From Pelagibacteraceae bacterium AG-426-L23 (GTDB taxonomy: Bacteria > Pseudomonadota > Alphaproteobacteria > Pelagibacterales > Pelagibacteraceae): a DNA stretch of 64,000 bases. This document shows positions 9,145-19,223 of this stretch, piece after piece. The position numbers and the translations under genes are program-made. How positions within the stretch are numbered: position 1 is the stretch's first letter; each line of letters opens with the position of its first letter. Below the pieces are notes generated by a model. It did not search any database and was not told the origin of the DNA. It saw nothing but the letters and a program-made list of their open reading frames with translations. Location of the stretch: contig QCNU01000001.1 of NCBI GenBank assembly GCA_003213115.1, positions 186,001-250,000 of the forward strand, in the 5' to 3' direction.

Positions 9145-10100
9145 ATATTGATCCTCTTAAATTTTTTTAAAGGTAAATGCTTTTTAAATAATGTTTTCAA
9201 ATTATTAAAAATAGGGTTTCTTATTCTTCTCTCAATAAGTGACCAAGTGTAAGGTAAATATTTTAAATAACTGGGTTTTCTATCTCTTTTATAAAGACGG
9301 ACGAAAATTCCAAGTATTTTTAAATTTCTTTGAACAGATAAAATATCAAAATCATTTTTAAAATAAGATTGATCTTTAGCTTTTAATTTTGATTTTTGTA
9401 TGTAGTACTGAAATAAATCATCTTGAATATTTTTTGGGATTTTAATTCTTACATCATCAATTAATGAAGCAACATCGTATAAAGGATTTCCGATTACTGC
9501 ATCTTGGCTATCAATAAGACTTAGCTTCTTTCTTGTAATCATAATATTAGATGCATGAAAATCTCTATGTGTAAAATAATTGTTTTTAAAATAAAGTTTT
9601 TTATAAATATTATTAAGCTCTTTCCTTAATATTCTTTTTATTTTTCCAATCTTTAGATTTTTAGAACAATACTTAAGATACCAATCAAAAAATAAATCTG
9701 ATTCTTTGTGTAATAAGTTAAGAGAATATTTGGCGAATCTTATTTTTTTTCCATTAAAATAATATTGATTTTTAAACTTAATATTTTGTAGTTTAATGAT
9801 TAATTCAATTAATTTTTTATAATCTTTAAGCTTGTTCTTCTTATTTTTAACATAATCATAAAAAGACTTATCACCTAAATCTGTAATTTCTATCATACTC
9901 TCTTTGTAATAATTTTTTAAAAGCTTAGGTGATAAAATATTATTATTGTTCAAAATTTTGTTTACAACAGAATAAACAATTAAATTTTTATATTGTTCTT
10001 TTTTTGCAAATACTATTATTGATGTTTTGTTATTTTTTTTTACTCTATAAAATTCTCTAAAAGAAGCGTCGCCAGAAATCTTCTTTAATTTATAATTCAT
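9141..10100 (-). CDS. amgK: Anomeric amino-sugar kinase (AmgK-like), APH family
   Basis: A 319-residue aminoglycoside-phosphotransferase-fold kinase, expected to phosphorylate MurNAc/GlcNAc at the anomeric carbon for cell-wall recycling. The catalytic loop THRDFHASNI and the metal-binding LIDSQDAVIGNPLYD segment are visible; the N-terminal GDASFREFYRV segment fits the family. The frame is open to 10136, but the ATG at 10100 is preferred because it overlaps the tsaE stop by only 11 bases and puts the conserved start near the N-terminus. The tsaE-amgK-murU order is common in alphaproteobacteria. Confidence 0.85.
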   Translation of the reverse strand: MNYKLKKISGDASFREFYRVKKNNKTSIIVFAKKEQYKNLIVYSVVNKILNNNNILSPKLLKNYYKESMIEITDLGDKSFYDYVKNKKNKLKDYKKLIELIIKLQNIKFKNQYYFNGKKIRFAKYSLNLLHKESDLFFDWYLKYCSKNLKIGKIKRILRKELNNIYKKLYFKNNYFTHRDFHASNIMITRKKLSLIDSQDAVIGNPLYDVASLIDDVRIKIPKNIQDDLFQYYIQKSKLKAKDQSYFKNDFDILSVQRNLKILGIFVRLYKRDRKPSYLKYLPYTWSLIERRIRNPIFNNLKTLFKKHLPLKKFKRINI

Positions 10101-10545
10101 TTTTATTAATTTCTTTCCACTTTCCATATCCTTCAACGTTTAATTCTCTTTCATTCTCATTGTCGGAATGTTTTAAATGTAATTCTAATCTATTCGCTAA
10201 GTTTGTCTCAACTAATTCTGGCCATTCAATGATTTTAATTGAGTTTATACCTTCTCCAAAAATACCAAGCTGAGTTAGTTCTTTCTTATTTTTAATTCTA
10301 TAAAGATCGTAATGCATTACCTTTAGATTTTTAATTTCATATTCATACAATAGATTGAATGTAGGGCTTAAAACTTCTGTTTGTTTAACTCCTTTTTTTT
10401 TTTGTAAATAATTAATAAAATATCTTGTAAAAGTTGTTTTACCAACACCAATTTCTCCAATTAAAAAAATGCAATCATCTTCAGATACTTTGTCTGCAAT
10501 TTTATCTGAAATTGATCTAAGGTGTTCTGTAGATTTAATAATCAT
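10090..10545 (-). CDS. tsaE: tRNA threonylcarbamoyladenosine ATPase TsaE
   Basis: The ATPase partner of TsaB and TsaD in making the t6A base at tRNA position 37. The Walker A motif GEIGVGKTTFTR is near residue 30, followed by a SPTFNLLYEYE segment and a HYDLYRI segment. At 151 residues it is the normal size. Its partner tsaB is in this window near 54 kb. It sits between ahcY and amgK on the same strand. Confidence 0.95.
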   Translation of the reverse strand: MIIKSTEHLRSISDKIADKVSEDDCIFLIGEIGVGKTTFTRYFINYLQKKKGVKQTEVLSPTFNLLYEYEIKNLKVMHYDLYRIKNKKELTQLGIFGEGINSIKIIEWPELVETNLANRLELHLKHSDNENERELNVEGYGKWKEINKNEL

Positions 10546-10556
10546 TAGCTACTAAT

Positions 10557-11846
10557 CTAGTAGCGATAAGTATCTGGTTTAAATGGCCCTGATGGTTTAA
10601 CGCTAATGTAATCTGCCTGTTCTTTTGACATTTTAGTTAATTTTGCCCCAACTTTTTCTAAATGGAGCGTGGCTACTTTTTCATCTAAATGTTTTGGTAA
10701 AACATAAACTTTTTTTTCATATTTAGCTGAATTATTCCATAATTCGATTTGTGCAATCACTTGGTTTGTAAAAGAGGCGCTCATTACGAAACTAGGATGT
10801 CCAGTTGCACAACCTAAATTTACCAATCTTCCTTCAGCTAATAAAATAATTCTTTTTTTATTTGGCAGTTCTATTTCGTGAACTTGCGGTTTAATCTCAT
10901 TCCATTTATAATTTTTTAAAGCATCAACTTGAATTTCATTATCGAAATGCCCAATGTTACATAATATAGCTCTATCTTTCATGTCTCTCATATGATCAGC
11001 TGTTACAATATCCTTGTTTCCTGTGGCAGTTACTACAATATCTGCATCTTTAATTGACTCACTCATCAAAACAACTTCATATCCTTCCATTGCAGCTTGT
11101 AATGCACAAATTGGATCAGTTTCAGTTACCATAACTCTAGCGCCAGCTTGCCTCAATGATGCAGCGCTTCCTTTTCCTACATCGCCAAATCCAGCAACAA
11201 TAGCTACTTTCCCAGACATCATAACATCTGTTGCTCTTTTAATTCCATCAACCAAACTTTCTCTACATCCATACAAATTATCAAATTTCGATTTTGTAAC
11301 TGAGTCATTAACATTAATTGCTGGTATTAAAAGCTCTTTATTTGCTTCCATTTTTTTCAAAGCTAATACACCTGTTGTTGTTTCTTCTGAAACTCCTTTA
11401 ATATTTTTTAGTAAATCTTTATAATCTTTGTGCATTAAGGCTGTAAGATCTCCACCATCATCTAAAATCATATTAGGTTTCCAATCTTTTTTTCCTTCTA
11501 TAGTTTGTTTAACGCACCACCAATATTCCTTTTCAGTTTCACCTTTCCATGCGAATACAGGTATTCCAGCCTTAGCGATTGCCGCTGCCGCATGATCTTG
11601 AGTAGAAAAAATATTACAAGATGACCATCTAACTTCTGCTCCTAGCTCTACCAGTGTTTCAATTAAAACCGCTGTTTGAATTGTCATATGGAGACACCCT
11701 AGAATTCGAGCTCCCTTTAAAGGTTTTTTACTTTTGTATTCTTTTCTTAAAGCCATTAAACCAGGCATTTCTGTTTCAGCTAAAGAAATTTCTTTTCTTC
11801 CAAAATCAGCTAGTTTTATATCTTTTACCTTGAAATCTTCTGACAT
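10557..11846 (-). CDS. ahcY: Adenosylhomocysteinase (S-adenosylhomocysteine hydrolase)
   Basis: Splits S-adenosylhomocysteine to adenosine and homocysteine in the methyl cycle, NAD-dependent. The NAD-binding loop [10 protein letters not shown], the [13 protein letters not shown] segment with the lysine/aspartate active-site region, and the C-terminal [13 protein letters not shown] lysine-tyrosine tail are all present. The ATG at 11846 is chosen, giving 429 residues; the frame is open 13 codons further up, but those residues are not family-like. The partner SAM synthetase metK is at about 48-49 kb. Confidence 0.97.
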   Translation of the reverse strand: MSEDFKVKDIKLADFGRKEISLAETEMPGLMALRKEYKSKKPLKGARILGCLHMTIQTAVLIETLVELGAEVRWSSCNIFSTQDHAAAAIAKAGIPVFAWKGETEKEYWWCVKQTIEGKKDWKPNMILDDGGDLTALMHKDYKDLLKNIKGVSEETTTGVLALKKMEANKELLIPAINVNDSVTKSKFDNLYGCRESLVDGIKRATDVMMSGKVAIVAGFGDVGKGSAASLRQAGARVMVTETDPICALQAAMEGYEVVLMSESIKDADIVVTATGNKDIVTADHMRDMKDRAILCNIGHFDNEIQVDALKNYKWNEIKPQVHEIELPNKKRIILLAEGRLVNLGCATGHPSFVMSASFTNQVIAQIELWNNSAKYEKKVYVLPKHLDEKVATLHLEKVGAKLTKMSKEQADYISVKPSGPFKPDTYRY

Positions 11847-11894
11847 AATTGTTTTGGTTTTATCAATATAATTTAATCTTATCAAGCAGCAATA

Positions 11895-13430
11895 CTATAC
11901 CAATTTAGGTAATAGAACTTCTATTTGAGCGCCTTGTGAGTTCTTACGATTAGATGCTGATACTTTCCCTTTATGAAGTTCAATTATATTTTTCACTATA
12001 TTTAATCCTAGGCCAGAGTGTTCTCCAAAACTATTTGGTCTATTGCTATAAAATCTTTTAAAAATATTTTGAACAACAGTCTCGCTAAATCCAGGACCTT
12101 CATCTTTAATTTTCAGTATAAAATTTTTATCTTTTTCACTTATTTCAATTTCTATTTTACTTTTTTCTTTGCTAAAAGAGACAGAATTATCTAATAAATT
12201 TGCTATTACTTGTTCCAATCTATTCTCTATGCCCAGAATAAAATAGCCTTTTCCATTTTTATTTTTAGTGGTGATTTTTATATCAATATTTTTATTTTGG
12301 TTTATCAAAGATTGATTAAAATCTTCTACAACATTATTTATAATCTCATTTAGATCAATCTTTTTCATTTTTTCTCTAGACCATGATGCTTCATCTTTTA
12401 ACATTTGAGAATAATCTGTAATCAATCTTTCTATTCTCTCAACATCGTGATCAATAATTTGAAATAATTTTTCTCTTTCATTTTCCTGGGCTTTATGAAG
12501 AAGTTCTGAAGCACCTTTTAAAGACGCTAGAGGATTTCTAATTTCATGAGCTAAGTCTGTAGAAAAGGTTTCTGCTCTATTTGCCCTTTTTTGTAATTCT
12601 GTTGTCATTTCATCTATAGACTTAGTTAACTTTCCTATTTCATCTTTTCTTAAAAAAAACTTATTTTTTATATGTGACGGCGGTTCAGACTTTTCTTTAA
12701 TTGACTCTGTATATGAAACTAAAAATCCAATAGGTTTTAAAATATATTTATTCAAAAATAAAGAAAAAATTAAAATTACTAATGCTACAGCAAGCACAGT
12801 TCTTAAAATAAAATTTTTCCTTTCTTCTACAGCAAATAAAATGTCGTTAGCCTCTTCAGTTACCATTATATAACCTATAAAATTGTTATCTATTTTTATT
12901 TTATTTAATGTACTAACAAAAAAATTTTTTTTTATTTCATTTTCTATAACTAGAGTTTCACCTTGAAAGTCTTTTAAAATTACTTCTTTGATTGAATTTT
13001 CCTCTTTTTCGTCATTTTCATTTTCATTTAATGTTTGTTCTTTATTTATGTCTAAACTATTTGCATCTATATTTTGCTCTAAAACTAAATCTGACTTTGT
13101 AAAAACACTTTGGTCTAAATCTAATATATTAGTATCACCAATTAAGACTCCATCTGTATTGTAAAACTGAACTCTGTCCAAACTCTGAAAAAGAAATCTT
13201 GTAGAGAGTAGGAACTGTGTGATGCCTTCTTTATTAAAAGAAATTTTTAGTCTTTCTAAATGATCTGAGGTATTTTTAATAATTAATAAATGATTTGCAG
13301 TTCTTTTCTTAACTAAATTTGGCTGGACTGCTTCTAAATAAATTATAGTAAAAATTCCTAGAACTAAGAATACAAAAAAATTAAATAATAAAAACTTTTT
13401 TAATATTGAAGCTGACTTTTTTTCCTTCAT
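11895..13430 (-). CDS. chvG: Sensor histidine kinase, ChvG/ExoS type
   Basis: A membrane kinase of 511 residues: a TM near 13-33, a periplasmic sensor to about 205, a second TM at about 208-228, HAMP, then the H-box LAHEIRNPLASLKG and N/G boxes (NLLDNSVSFS, DEGPGF, GLGLNIV). Together with the response regulator gene overlapping it at 13430 it forms the ChvG/ChvI pair of alphaproteobacteria, which senses acid or envelope stress in rhizobia. The periplasmic domain contains an unusual acidic Asn/Glu-rich stretch near residues 130-145. No HPr-kinase or PTS genes, often next to chvGI, follow here. Confidence 0.9.
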   Translation of the reverse strand: MKEKKSASILKKFLLFNFFVFLVLGIFTIIYLEAVQPNLVKKRTANHLLIIKNTSDHLERLKISFNKEGITQFLLSTRFLFQSLDRVQFYNTDGVLIGDTNILDLDQSVFTKSDLVLEQNIDANSLDINKEQTLNENENDEKEENSIKEVILKDFQGETLVIENEIKKNFFVSTLNKIKIDNNFIGYIMVTEEANDILFAVEERKNFILRTVLAVALVILIFSLFLNKYILKPIGFLVSYTESIKEKSEPPSHIKNKFFLRKDEIGKLTKSIDEMTTELQKRANRAETFSTDLAHEIRNPLASLKGASELLHKAQENEREKLFQIIDHDVERIERLITDYSQMLKDEASWSREKMKKIDLNEIINNVVEDFNQSLINQNKNIDIKITTKNKNGKGYFILGIENRLEQVIANLLDNSVSFSKEKSKIEIEISEKDKNFILKIKDEGPGFSETVVQNIFKRFYSNRPNSFGEHSGLGLNIVKNIIELHKGKVSASNRKNSQGAQIEVLLPKLV

Positions 13431-14128
13431 TAACTAACATTCCATCTATATCCACTTCCGTATCGAGTTTCAATCGCTGAAAATTTATCATCTACCTTTT
13501 TAAACTTTTTCCTTATACGTTTAACATGACTATCTATTGTTCTGTCCTCAATTTCTGTGTTTTCCTTATAAGCAATATCCATTAAATGCGCCCTTTCTTT
13601 TATAACTCCAGGTCTTTTTGCTAATTCTTTAACAATTAAAAATTCTGTGGTTGTTAACTTATCTGGTAATGGTTTGCCGCCCCACTCGCATTCTAATTGA
13701 GATGGGTCTAATTTAAGCTTGCCGTGAGAGATTAAATTTTTTGAGTCATCAATGGACTGGTTTTTTTTTCTTAATTGAACTCTTATTCTTTCAATTAAAA
13801 TCTTCATGGAAAAGCCGCCCGACTTTTTAACGAAATCGTCTGCACCAAGTTTTAAACCTAATAACTCATCAACCTCTTCATCTTTCGATGTTAAAAAAAT
13901 AATTGGTATGGACATTTTTTTTCTTATCTTGGTTAAAAGCTCTTCTCCATCCATCCTAGGCATTTTAATATCTACGATAGCAAGATCAGGAGGGTTTCTA
14001 ACCAACCCATTAAAAGCACTTTCTCCATCTATGTAAGTTTGAACTTTAAATCCTTCTCTTTCCAAAGCAATACTTATGCTAGTAAGTAAGTTTCGATCAT
14101 CATCTACAAGTGCAATAGTTTGGCTCAT
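13430..14128 (-). CDS. chvI: Response regulator, OmpR family, ChvI type
   Basis: A 232-residue receiver plus winged-helix DNA-binding protein. The phosphorylated residue is Asp53 in IVDIKMPRMDG, with the acidic pocket VDDD at 8-11 and a Lys in LKLGADDFVKK. The C-terminal domain ends in a typical OmpR wing (RIRKKFK, RYGSGYRW). The last base of this gene is the first of chvG, so the kinase is translationally coupled. The 53-base gap to polA upstream holds no clear terminator. Confidence 0.92.
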   Translation of the reverse strand: MSQTIALVDDDRNLLTSISIALEREGFKVQTYIDGESAFNGLVRNPPDLAIVDIKMPRMDGEELLTKIRKKMSIPIIFLTSKDEEVDELLGLKLGADDFVKKSGGFSMKILIERIRVQLRKKNQSIDDSKNLISHGKLKLDPSQLECEWGGKPLPDKLTTTEFLIVKELAKRPGVIKERAHLMDIAYKENTEIEDRTIDSHVKRIRKKFKKVDDKFSAIETRYGSGYRWNVS

Positions 14129-14181
14129 ATTTATTCAATAATCCTAATTAAATTGTCAAAATTTAGGCGTTATTTAATTTT

Positions 14182-16950
14182 TTAATTTGTTTCTCCCCAA
14201 TTATATCCTGTATTTACATTAACCTCCAATGGAATGGAGAATTTATGATGTTGAGAGTTGGATGATGAAATCATTGACTCTGTTACTTTCTTAATTGTGT
14301 AAGTTTTTTCATTTTCTCCACATTCAAAAATAAGCTCATCATGTATTTGAAGCAACATTTGTGCTCTAAATTTTTTATCTGTTTCAGTTAATTCGTCAAT
14401 TTTAATCATAGAAAGTCGCATAATATCTGCTGCTGAACTTTGAATGGGAGCATTAATAGCTGCCCTTTCTTGGAAACTTCTCACACTAAAATTTTTGTCA
14501 TTAATTCCTCTAAGGTGAATTCGCCTTCCAAAAATATTGGAGACAAAACCGTCTTTCCTACATGATTTCACTGTTAAACTCATATAATCTTTTATTTCTG
14601 GAAATTTTTTAAAATAGGAGCTAATAAAATTAGCTGCTTCATCATTAGAAACTGAAATTTGCTTTGCCAAACCAAATTGTGTTATCCCATAAATGATACC
14701 AAAATTAATTGCTTTTGCTTTCCTTCTTAAATCTTGAGCAACTTTATTAATAGGCACTCCAAAAACTTGGCTAGCAGTTAAACTATGAATATCTTCATTA
14801 TTTTTAAAAGCTTTTTTTAATTCTTTAACGTCAGCTATTTCAGCTAAAATTCTCATTTCAATTTGATTATAATCCGCCGAAATTAAAATATTATTTTTCT
14901 CTGCTACAAATGCTTTTCTTATTTCTCTGCCGTCTTCAGTTTTAATGGGAATATTTTGTAAATTTGGATCACTTGATGCTAGTCTACCAGTATTTGTCGC
15001 GGCCAATAAAAAAGACGTATGAACTCTTTTTGTTTTTTTGCTTATATGGTCTTGTAAAGCATCTGAATAAGTGTTTTTTAATTTGGATAGCTGTCTCCAC
15101 TCTAAAACTATTTTTGGGAATTTATGGCCTTTGTAGGCCAAATCTTCTAGTACGTTTGCGCTTGTTGCTAAACTACCTTTTTTAGTTTTTTTAAGCTTTG
15201 TTATTTTGAGCTTATTATAAATAATTTCACCTAATTGTTTTGGGGATGCTATATTAAACTCTTTTCCAGCAATCTCAAAAATTTCTTTTTCAATTTTTTT
15301 TAATCTTTCATCGTATTTTTTTGATAATTTTTTTAAGTAATTTTCATCAACTTTAATGCCGTTGCTTTCTAGCTTTGAAAGTATTTTTACCATAGGCTTT
15401 TCAAAATACTCGTAAACTTTATTTAATTTTTCCTGATCCAATCTATTTTTAAGGTTATTATAAAGTCTTAAAGTTACATCCGCATCCTCTCCGGCGTATG
15501 CAGTTGATTGAGCTAAACCAATATCACTAAAGTTAAGTTTATTTTTACCCGTACCTACTAAGTCCTTATATGAAATGGTTTTATGATTTAGATGAATTTC
15601 AGACAAAGTATCTAAACCATGTCTATTAACTCCAGCATCAAGTGTATATGAAATTAACATTGTATCTTCAATAGGTTTCATTTCTATTTTATGTTGTTTA
15701 AAAACTAAATAATCAAACTTAATATTTTGGCCAACTTTTTTAATACTTGGATCTTCTAAAAGTCCTTTGATTTTTTTAATAACGAATTCACTATCTAAAC
15801 TCTTTATCTTTTTATGACGTAAAGGTATGTAGCATGCTTTATTAGGTGAATAACAAAAAGATATACCAACTAAATTTGTATCTAGAGAATTTAAAGAAGA
15901 AGTCTCTGTATCCACAGAAATAACTGACTTTGTATTTAATATCTTGAGCCACTTATCGAGAGAGTCTGCATCAATGATGCTCTCATAAATTTTTGTATTT
16001 ATCTCATCAGTTTGCTTTTTGCTGCTTCTGATGTTTGCTTCTTTACTTGGTTCACCATAAAAACCAATTACTTGGCTTAACAATCTATTAAATTCCATCT
16101 CTCTAAGAAAATTATAAAGCTTTTCTTTTTTAATACTTTTGAGAATAAAGGAACTCGGATCATGCTTTACTGGAACATCATCTCTTAATGTGACTAGTTT
16201 TCTGCTTATGATAGCTTTATCTTTATTTTGAATTAATGTTTCTTTTCTTTTTTTTTGTGGAATTTCATCTGCTTTTTTTAAAAGGTTATCTAAATTTTTA
16301 TATTTATTTATTAATTCTGCAGCAGTTTTGATCCCGATACCTGGAACTCCTGGAATATTGTCAGAACTGTCTCCGGCAAGAGACTGGACGTCTATAACTT
16401 GGTTTGGTTTGACACCAAATTTTTCTAATACTTCTTTTTCACCTAAAACCTTACTTTTCATTGGATCGTAAAGTCTTACATTCTTAGAAACCAACTGCAT
16501 CAAATCCTTGTCGGATGAAATGATTGTCACCTTCGCCCCAGCTTTTACAATTTTTTTTGCATATGTTGCTATGAGGTCATCAGCCTCATAATTAAGAAGT
16601 TCTATAGAGGGTATATTGAATGCATCTACAGACTTTCTTATATATTCAAACTGTGGCGCTAGATCCTCCGGGGCCTCAGTTCTATTTGCTTTATAATCCT
16701 GATAAATTTCATTTCTAAAATTTTTTCTAGCTGAATCGAATATTACTGCAAAGTGGGTAGGCCTTAAATCCGAGTCATCAGATCTGGAGTCTTCTAAAAG
16801 CTTGAAAAGCATTGAGCAAAAACCATTCACTGCTCCTGTAGGTAGACCATCGCTCTTTCTAGAAAGAGGTGGCAAAGCATAATAAGCTCTAAATATGTAG
16901 CCAGAACCATCAATTAGGTAAAAATGATCAGATTTTTTTAACAAACTCAT
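14182..16950 (-). CDS. polA: DNA polymerase I
   Basis: A 922-residue PolA with all three parts: a 5'-3' exonuclease domain (about 1-300, including the helix-hairpin-helix GVPGIGIKTA), a 3'-5' exonuclease domain (about 330-510), and the polymerase domain (about 530-922) with YNQIEMRILAE, RRKAKAINFGIIYG and HDELIFE. The proofreading acids are kept (SVDTETSSL), so the 3'-5' exonuclease is probably active. It functions in Okazaki fragment processing and repair. It is divergent from an ABC ATPase gene with 45 bases between starts. Confidence 0.97.
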   Translation of the reverse strand: MSLLKKSDHFYLIDGSGYIFRAYYALPPLSRKSDGLPTGAVNGFCSMLFKLLEDSRSDDSDLRPTHFAVIFDSARKNFRNEIYQDYKANRTEAPEDLAPQFEYIRKSVDAFNIPSIELLNYEADDLIATYAKKIVKAGAKVTIISSDKDLMQLVSKNVRLYDPMKSKVLGEKEVLEKFGVKPNQVIDVQSLAGDSSDNIPGVPGIGIKTAAELINKYKNLDNLLKKADEIPQKKRKETLIQNKDKAIISRKLVTLRDDVPVKHDPSSFILKSIKKEKLYNFLREMEFNRLLSQVIGFYGEPSKEANIRSSKKQTDEINTKIYESIIDADSLDKWLKILNTKSVISVDTETSSLNSLDTNLVGISFCYSPNKACYIPLRHKKIKSLDSEFVIKKIKGLLEDPSIKKVGQNIKFDYLVFKQHKIEMKPIEDTMLISYTLDAGVNRHGLDTLSEIHLNHKTISYKDLVGTGKNKLNFSDIGLAQSTAYAGEDADVTLRLYNNLKNRLDQEKLNKVYEYFEKPMVKILSKLESNGIKVDENYLKKLSKKYDERLKKIEKEIFEIAGKEFNIASPKQLGEIIYNKLKITKLKKTKKGSLATSANVLEDLAYKGHKFPKIVLEWRQLSKLKNTYSDALQDHISKKTKRVHTSFLLAATNTGRLASSDPNLQNIPIKTEDGREIRKAFVAEKNNILISADYNQIEMRILAEIADVKELKKAFKNNEDIHSLTASQVFGVPINKVAQDLRRKAKAINFGIIYGITQFGLAKQISVSNDEAANFISSYFKKFPEIKDYMSLTVKSCRKDGFVSNIFGRRIHLRGINDKNFSVRSFQERAAINAPIQSSAADIMRLSMIKIDELTETDKKFRAQMLLQIHDELIFECGENEKTYTIKKVTESMISSSNSQHHKFSIPLEVNVNTGYNWGETN

Positions 16951-16995
16951 ATATTTATAATACCTTATTTTTTTCGTGATATAATTAAATAAACT

Positions 16996-17928
16996 ATGGA
17001 TAAAATTGCCCTAACTGTTGAAAATCTTACAAAGATTTATTTAAAAAATAGAGGAAAAGAAATTTCAGAAAAAGCTTTAAATAATTTAAGCTTTCAGGTT
17101 AAACAAGGCGAAATATTTGGTCTATTAGGACCGAATGGTGCAGGCAAAACAACATTTCTTAGTATCTTAGGTGGAACTGTAATCAAAACAGAAGGAAAGG
17201 TTAACGTTTGGGGTTTTGACCTAGACAAAAATCCTAGGCAGGTTAGAGCCTCCATTGGAATAGTTCCACAAGAGGTAAACTTAGATGCTTTTTTTAGTCC
17301 CAAAAATTTATTAGAACTTCAAGCTGGATTATATGGAGTTCCCAAAAAAAAAAGAATTACTGAAGCTATTTTAAATATGGTTTCTCTATCAAAACAAGCT
17401 GAGTCATATTCAAGATCTTTATCTGGAGGAATGAAAAGGAGATTATTAATAGCTAAGGCAATGGTTCATCAACCACCAATTTTAATTTTAGATGAACCAA
17501 CTGCTGGAGTTGATGTTGAGCTTAGAAAAAATCTTTGGGATAACGTCAAAGAACTTAATAAACAAGGTGTAACTATAATTTTAACGACTCATTATCTTTT
17601 CGAAGCACAAAAAATGTGTGATAGAATAGCAATTATTAATAAAGGTAACCTAGTAGCGTTAGACACTACTGAAAAACTTTTAGAAAAAATTCAGACTAAG
17701 AAAGCTGTCTTTAAGGTAAAAAGCTTTAACGGTAAAAAAGATTTTAATGTTAATGGAGCAAAATTTTTTATTAATTCAGATAATAGTATTGCGGTAAGTT
17801 ATGATAAAAAATCATCAAACTTTAGCGATATATTAAATCATTTGCGAGAAAATGGTGTTGAAATACAAGATATTTCCACCGATGATGGTGATTTAGAGGA
17901 TGTTTTTGTTCAACTAACAAATGACTAG
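16996..17928 (+). CDS. ABC transporter ATP-binding protein (ABC-2 exporter type)
   Basis: A 310-residue ATPase with Walker A GPNGAGKTT, the signature LSGGMKRRL, Walker B LILDEPTAGVD and the switch His in TTHYLF. The C-terminal extension of about 80 residues (after residue 230) is the kind found in multidrug or polysaccharide exporters of the CcmA/NodI group. No permease gene follows: the next gene is bioY, 32 bases on, which belongs to a different transporter class. The partner must be elsewhere. Substrate unknown. Confidence 0.88.
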   Translation: MDKIALTVENLTKIYLKNRGKEISEKALNNLSFQVKQGEIFGLLGPNGAGKTTFLSILGGTVIKTEGKVNVWGFDLDKNPRQVRASIGIVPQEVNLDAFFSPKNLLELQAGLYGVPKKKRITEAILNMVSLSKQAESYSRSLSGGMKRRLLIAKAMVHQPPILILDEPTAGVDVELRKNLWDNVKELNKQGVTIILTTHYLFEAQKMCDRIAIINKGNLVALDTTEKLLEKIQTKKAVFKVKSFNGKKDFNVNGAKFFINSDNSIAVSYDKKSSNFSDILNHLRENGVEIQDISTDDGDLEDVFVQLTND

Positions 17929-17960
17929 ATTTATTCTCAAAAAAAAGTAAATATAAGGTT

Positions 17961-18515
17961 ATGGAATTAGTTAAAGTAATTAAGCAGTCTCAAATTATTA
18001 AGTATGTATTTTTTGCTTTAATAGGCACTGTCCTTTTAGCCATCTCATCAAAAATTAAAATTCCATTTTACCCAGTTCCTATGACAATGCAAACTTTTGT
18101 AGTTTTATTTATTGGAATTGCTTTTGGTTGGAAATTGGGCACATTTACTATTTTGCTATACCTATTTGAAGGAATAATAGGCTTGCCTGTTTTTTCAGGT
18201 ACGCCGGAAAAAGGAGTCGGTTTGGTATACTTCACTGGGCCTACTATGGGGTATTTGATAGGTTTTATTTTTGCTTCTTTTTTTTCAGGTTTGTTTAATT
18301 ATGATAACAATCTTGTTAAGAACTTTTTTAAAATAATATTTGCAACTTCTTTTATATATCTTTTAGGTATGTTTTGGTTAGGAAGTTTAATCGGTTGGGA
18401 CAAACCAATTTTCGAACTTGGTGCAAAACCATTCTTGCTAGCAGAATTGTTCAAAATACTGTTAATAATGTTTTTTGTTTCAAAAATTATTAAAATAAGA
18501 AATTTCTTAAATTAA
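17961..18515 (+). CDS. bioY: Biotin transporter substrate-binding subunit BioY
   Basis: A 184-residue membrane protein with about six helices and the BioY-type segments PVPMTMQTF (near residue 40) and YFTGPTMGYLIGF (near 95). BioY is the S component of biotin ECF transporters and in many bacteria can work without adjacent bioM/bioN; none are present here. This suggests the cell takes up biotin. An AAGG lies a few bases ahead of the ATG. The end abuts the convergent regA gene by one base. Confidence 0.93.
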   Translation: MELVKVIKQSQIIKYVFFALIGTVLLAISSKIKIPFYPVPMTMQTFVVLFIGIAFGWKLGTFTILLYLFEGIIGLPVFSGTPEKGVGLVYFTGPTMGYLIGFIFASFFSGLFNYDNNLVKNFFKIIFATSFIYLLGMFWLGSLIGWDKPIFELGAKPFLLAELFKILLIMFFVSKIIKIRNFLN

Positions 18516-18516
18516 G

Positions 18517-19092
18517 TTACCTTGGTGCTCTTTTAGACAAAATCCTTTGTAGCGTTCTTCTATGCATTTTTAACCTACGAGCTGTTTCAGACACGTTTCT
18601 GTTGCATAATTCAAAGACTCTATATATGTGCTCCCATTTAACTCTGTCTGCAGACATGGGATCTTTTGGAGGGTTAGCTTTATTATCAGGTGAAGCTAAT
18701 AACGCAGACTCAACGTCGTCTGCATCCACAGGTTTAGCTATATAATCTATTGCTCCTGCTTTAACAGCGGCAACAGCTGTTGGTAAGTTGCCATATCCTG
18801 TTAACATAACAATTCGACTTGATTTTTTGAGCTTAAATAACTCCTTTACCACGTCCAGACCATTTCCATCCTCTAGTCTAAGGTCAACCACAGCAAAATT
18901 TGGGGGTGATTTTTTGACTAAATCTAGTGCTTCTTTCTTACTCTTGGCCTCTTTTACCAAAAAACCCTTCTTTTCCATGGCTCTTGAGAGCCTTCCTCTT
19001 AATGGATCATCATCATCGACGATCAAGAGCGACTTGTCCTCGAAATCTGAAATTTTTAGTTGCAAAGCAGTGTCTTCTGAAACTTTCATCAT
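18517..19092 (-). CDS. regA: Redox response regulator RegA/PrrA/ActR
   Basis: A 191-residue receiver protein with a Fis-type helix-turn-helix. The acidic pocket VDDDDP and the phosphorylated Asp70 (VVDLRL) mark the receiver; the proline-rich linker is near 135-145 and the C-terminal HTH reads ETARRLKMHRRTLQRIL, almost the invariant RegA sequence. In other alphaproteobacteria it controls respiration, carbon and nitrogen genes in response to redox state. Its kinase gene regB is in this window at 23.4-24.7 kb, on the other side of the polyamine operon; senC, usually between them, is not here. A second Met codon is one codon in. Confidence 0.93.
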   Translation of the reverse strand: MMKVSEDTALQLKISDFEDKSLLIVDDDDPLRGRLSRAMEKKGFLVKEAKSKKEALDLVKKSPPNFAVVDLRLEDGNGLDVVKELFKLKKSSRIVMLTGYGNLPTAVAAVKAGAIDYIAKPVDADDVESALLASPDNKANPPKDPMSADRVKWEHIYRVFELCNRNVSETARRLKMHRRTLQRILSKRAPR

Positions 19093-19163
19093 AGAGCTTA
19101 TATGGTGAACATTTTGGAAATTACAAGCTGGAAATTCCTTTATTTTTTTCTTTACATGGAGTG

Positions 19164-19223
19164 AAAAAAACCTTAAATGCGGAAAGATAAGGTTTTTTTT
19201 AGTAAATTTTTAATGACCTTATC
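19164..19223 (+). promoter_or_regulatory. Candidate attenuator leader of the ornithine decarboxylase operon
   Basis: Seven A plus CCTTA at 19164-19175 can pair with TAAGG plus seven T at 19188-19199 (12-base loop), a terminator-like stem ending in a T run. The GATAAGGT at 19186-19193, part of that stem, is also perfectly complementary to ACCTTATC at 19216-19223. The two hairpins share bases and cannot form together, the layout of an attenuator. The site lies between the divergent regA and ornithine decarboxylase genes. An RNA leader named speF is known upstream of this decarboxylase family in alphaproteobacteria; whether this is a copy cannot be told here. The stem has only two G-C pairs, so it is weak. 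Confidence 0.4.

Noticed and set aside
11014-11424. Open frame of 136 codons on the plus strand inside ahcY
   Set aside because: It is antisense to a strongly conserved gene and its product has no recognisable motif; a shadow frame.
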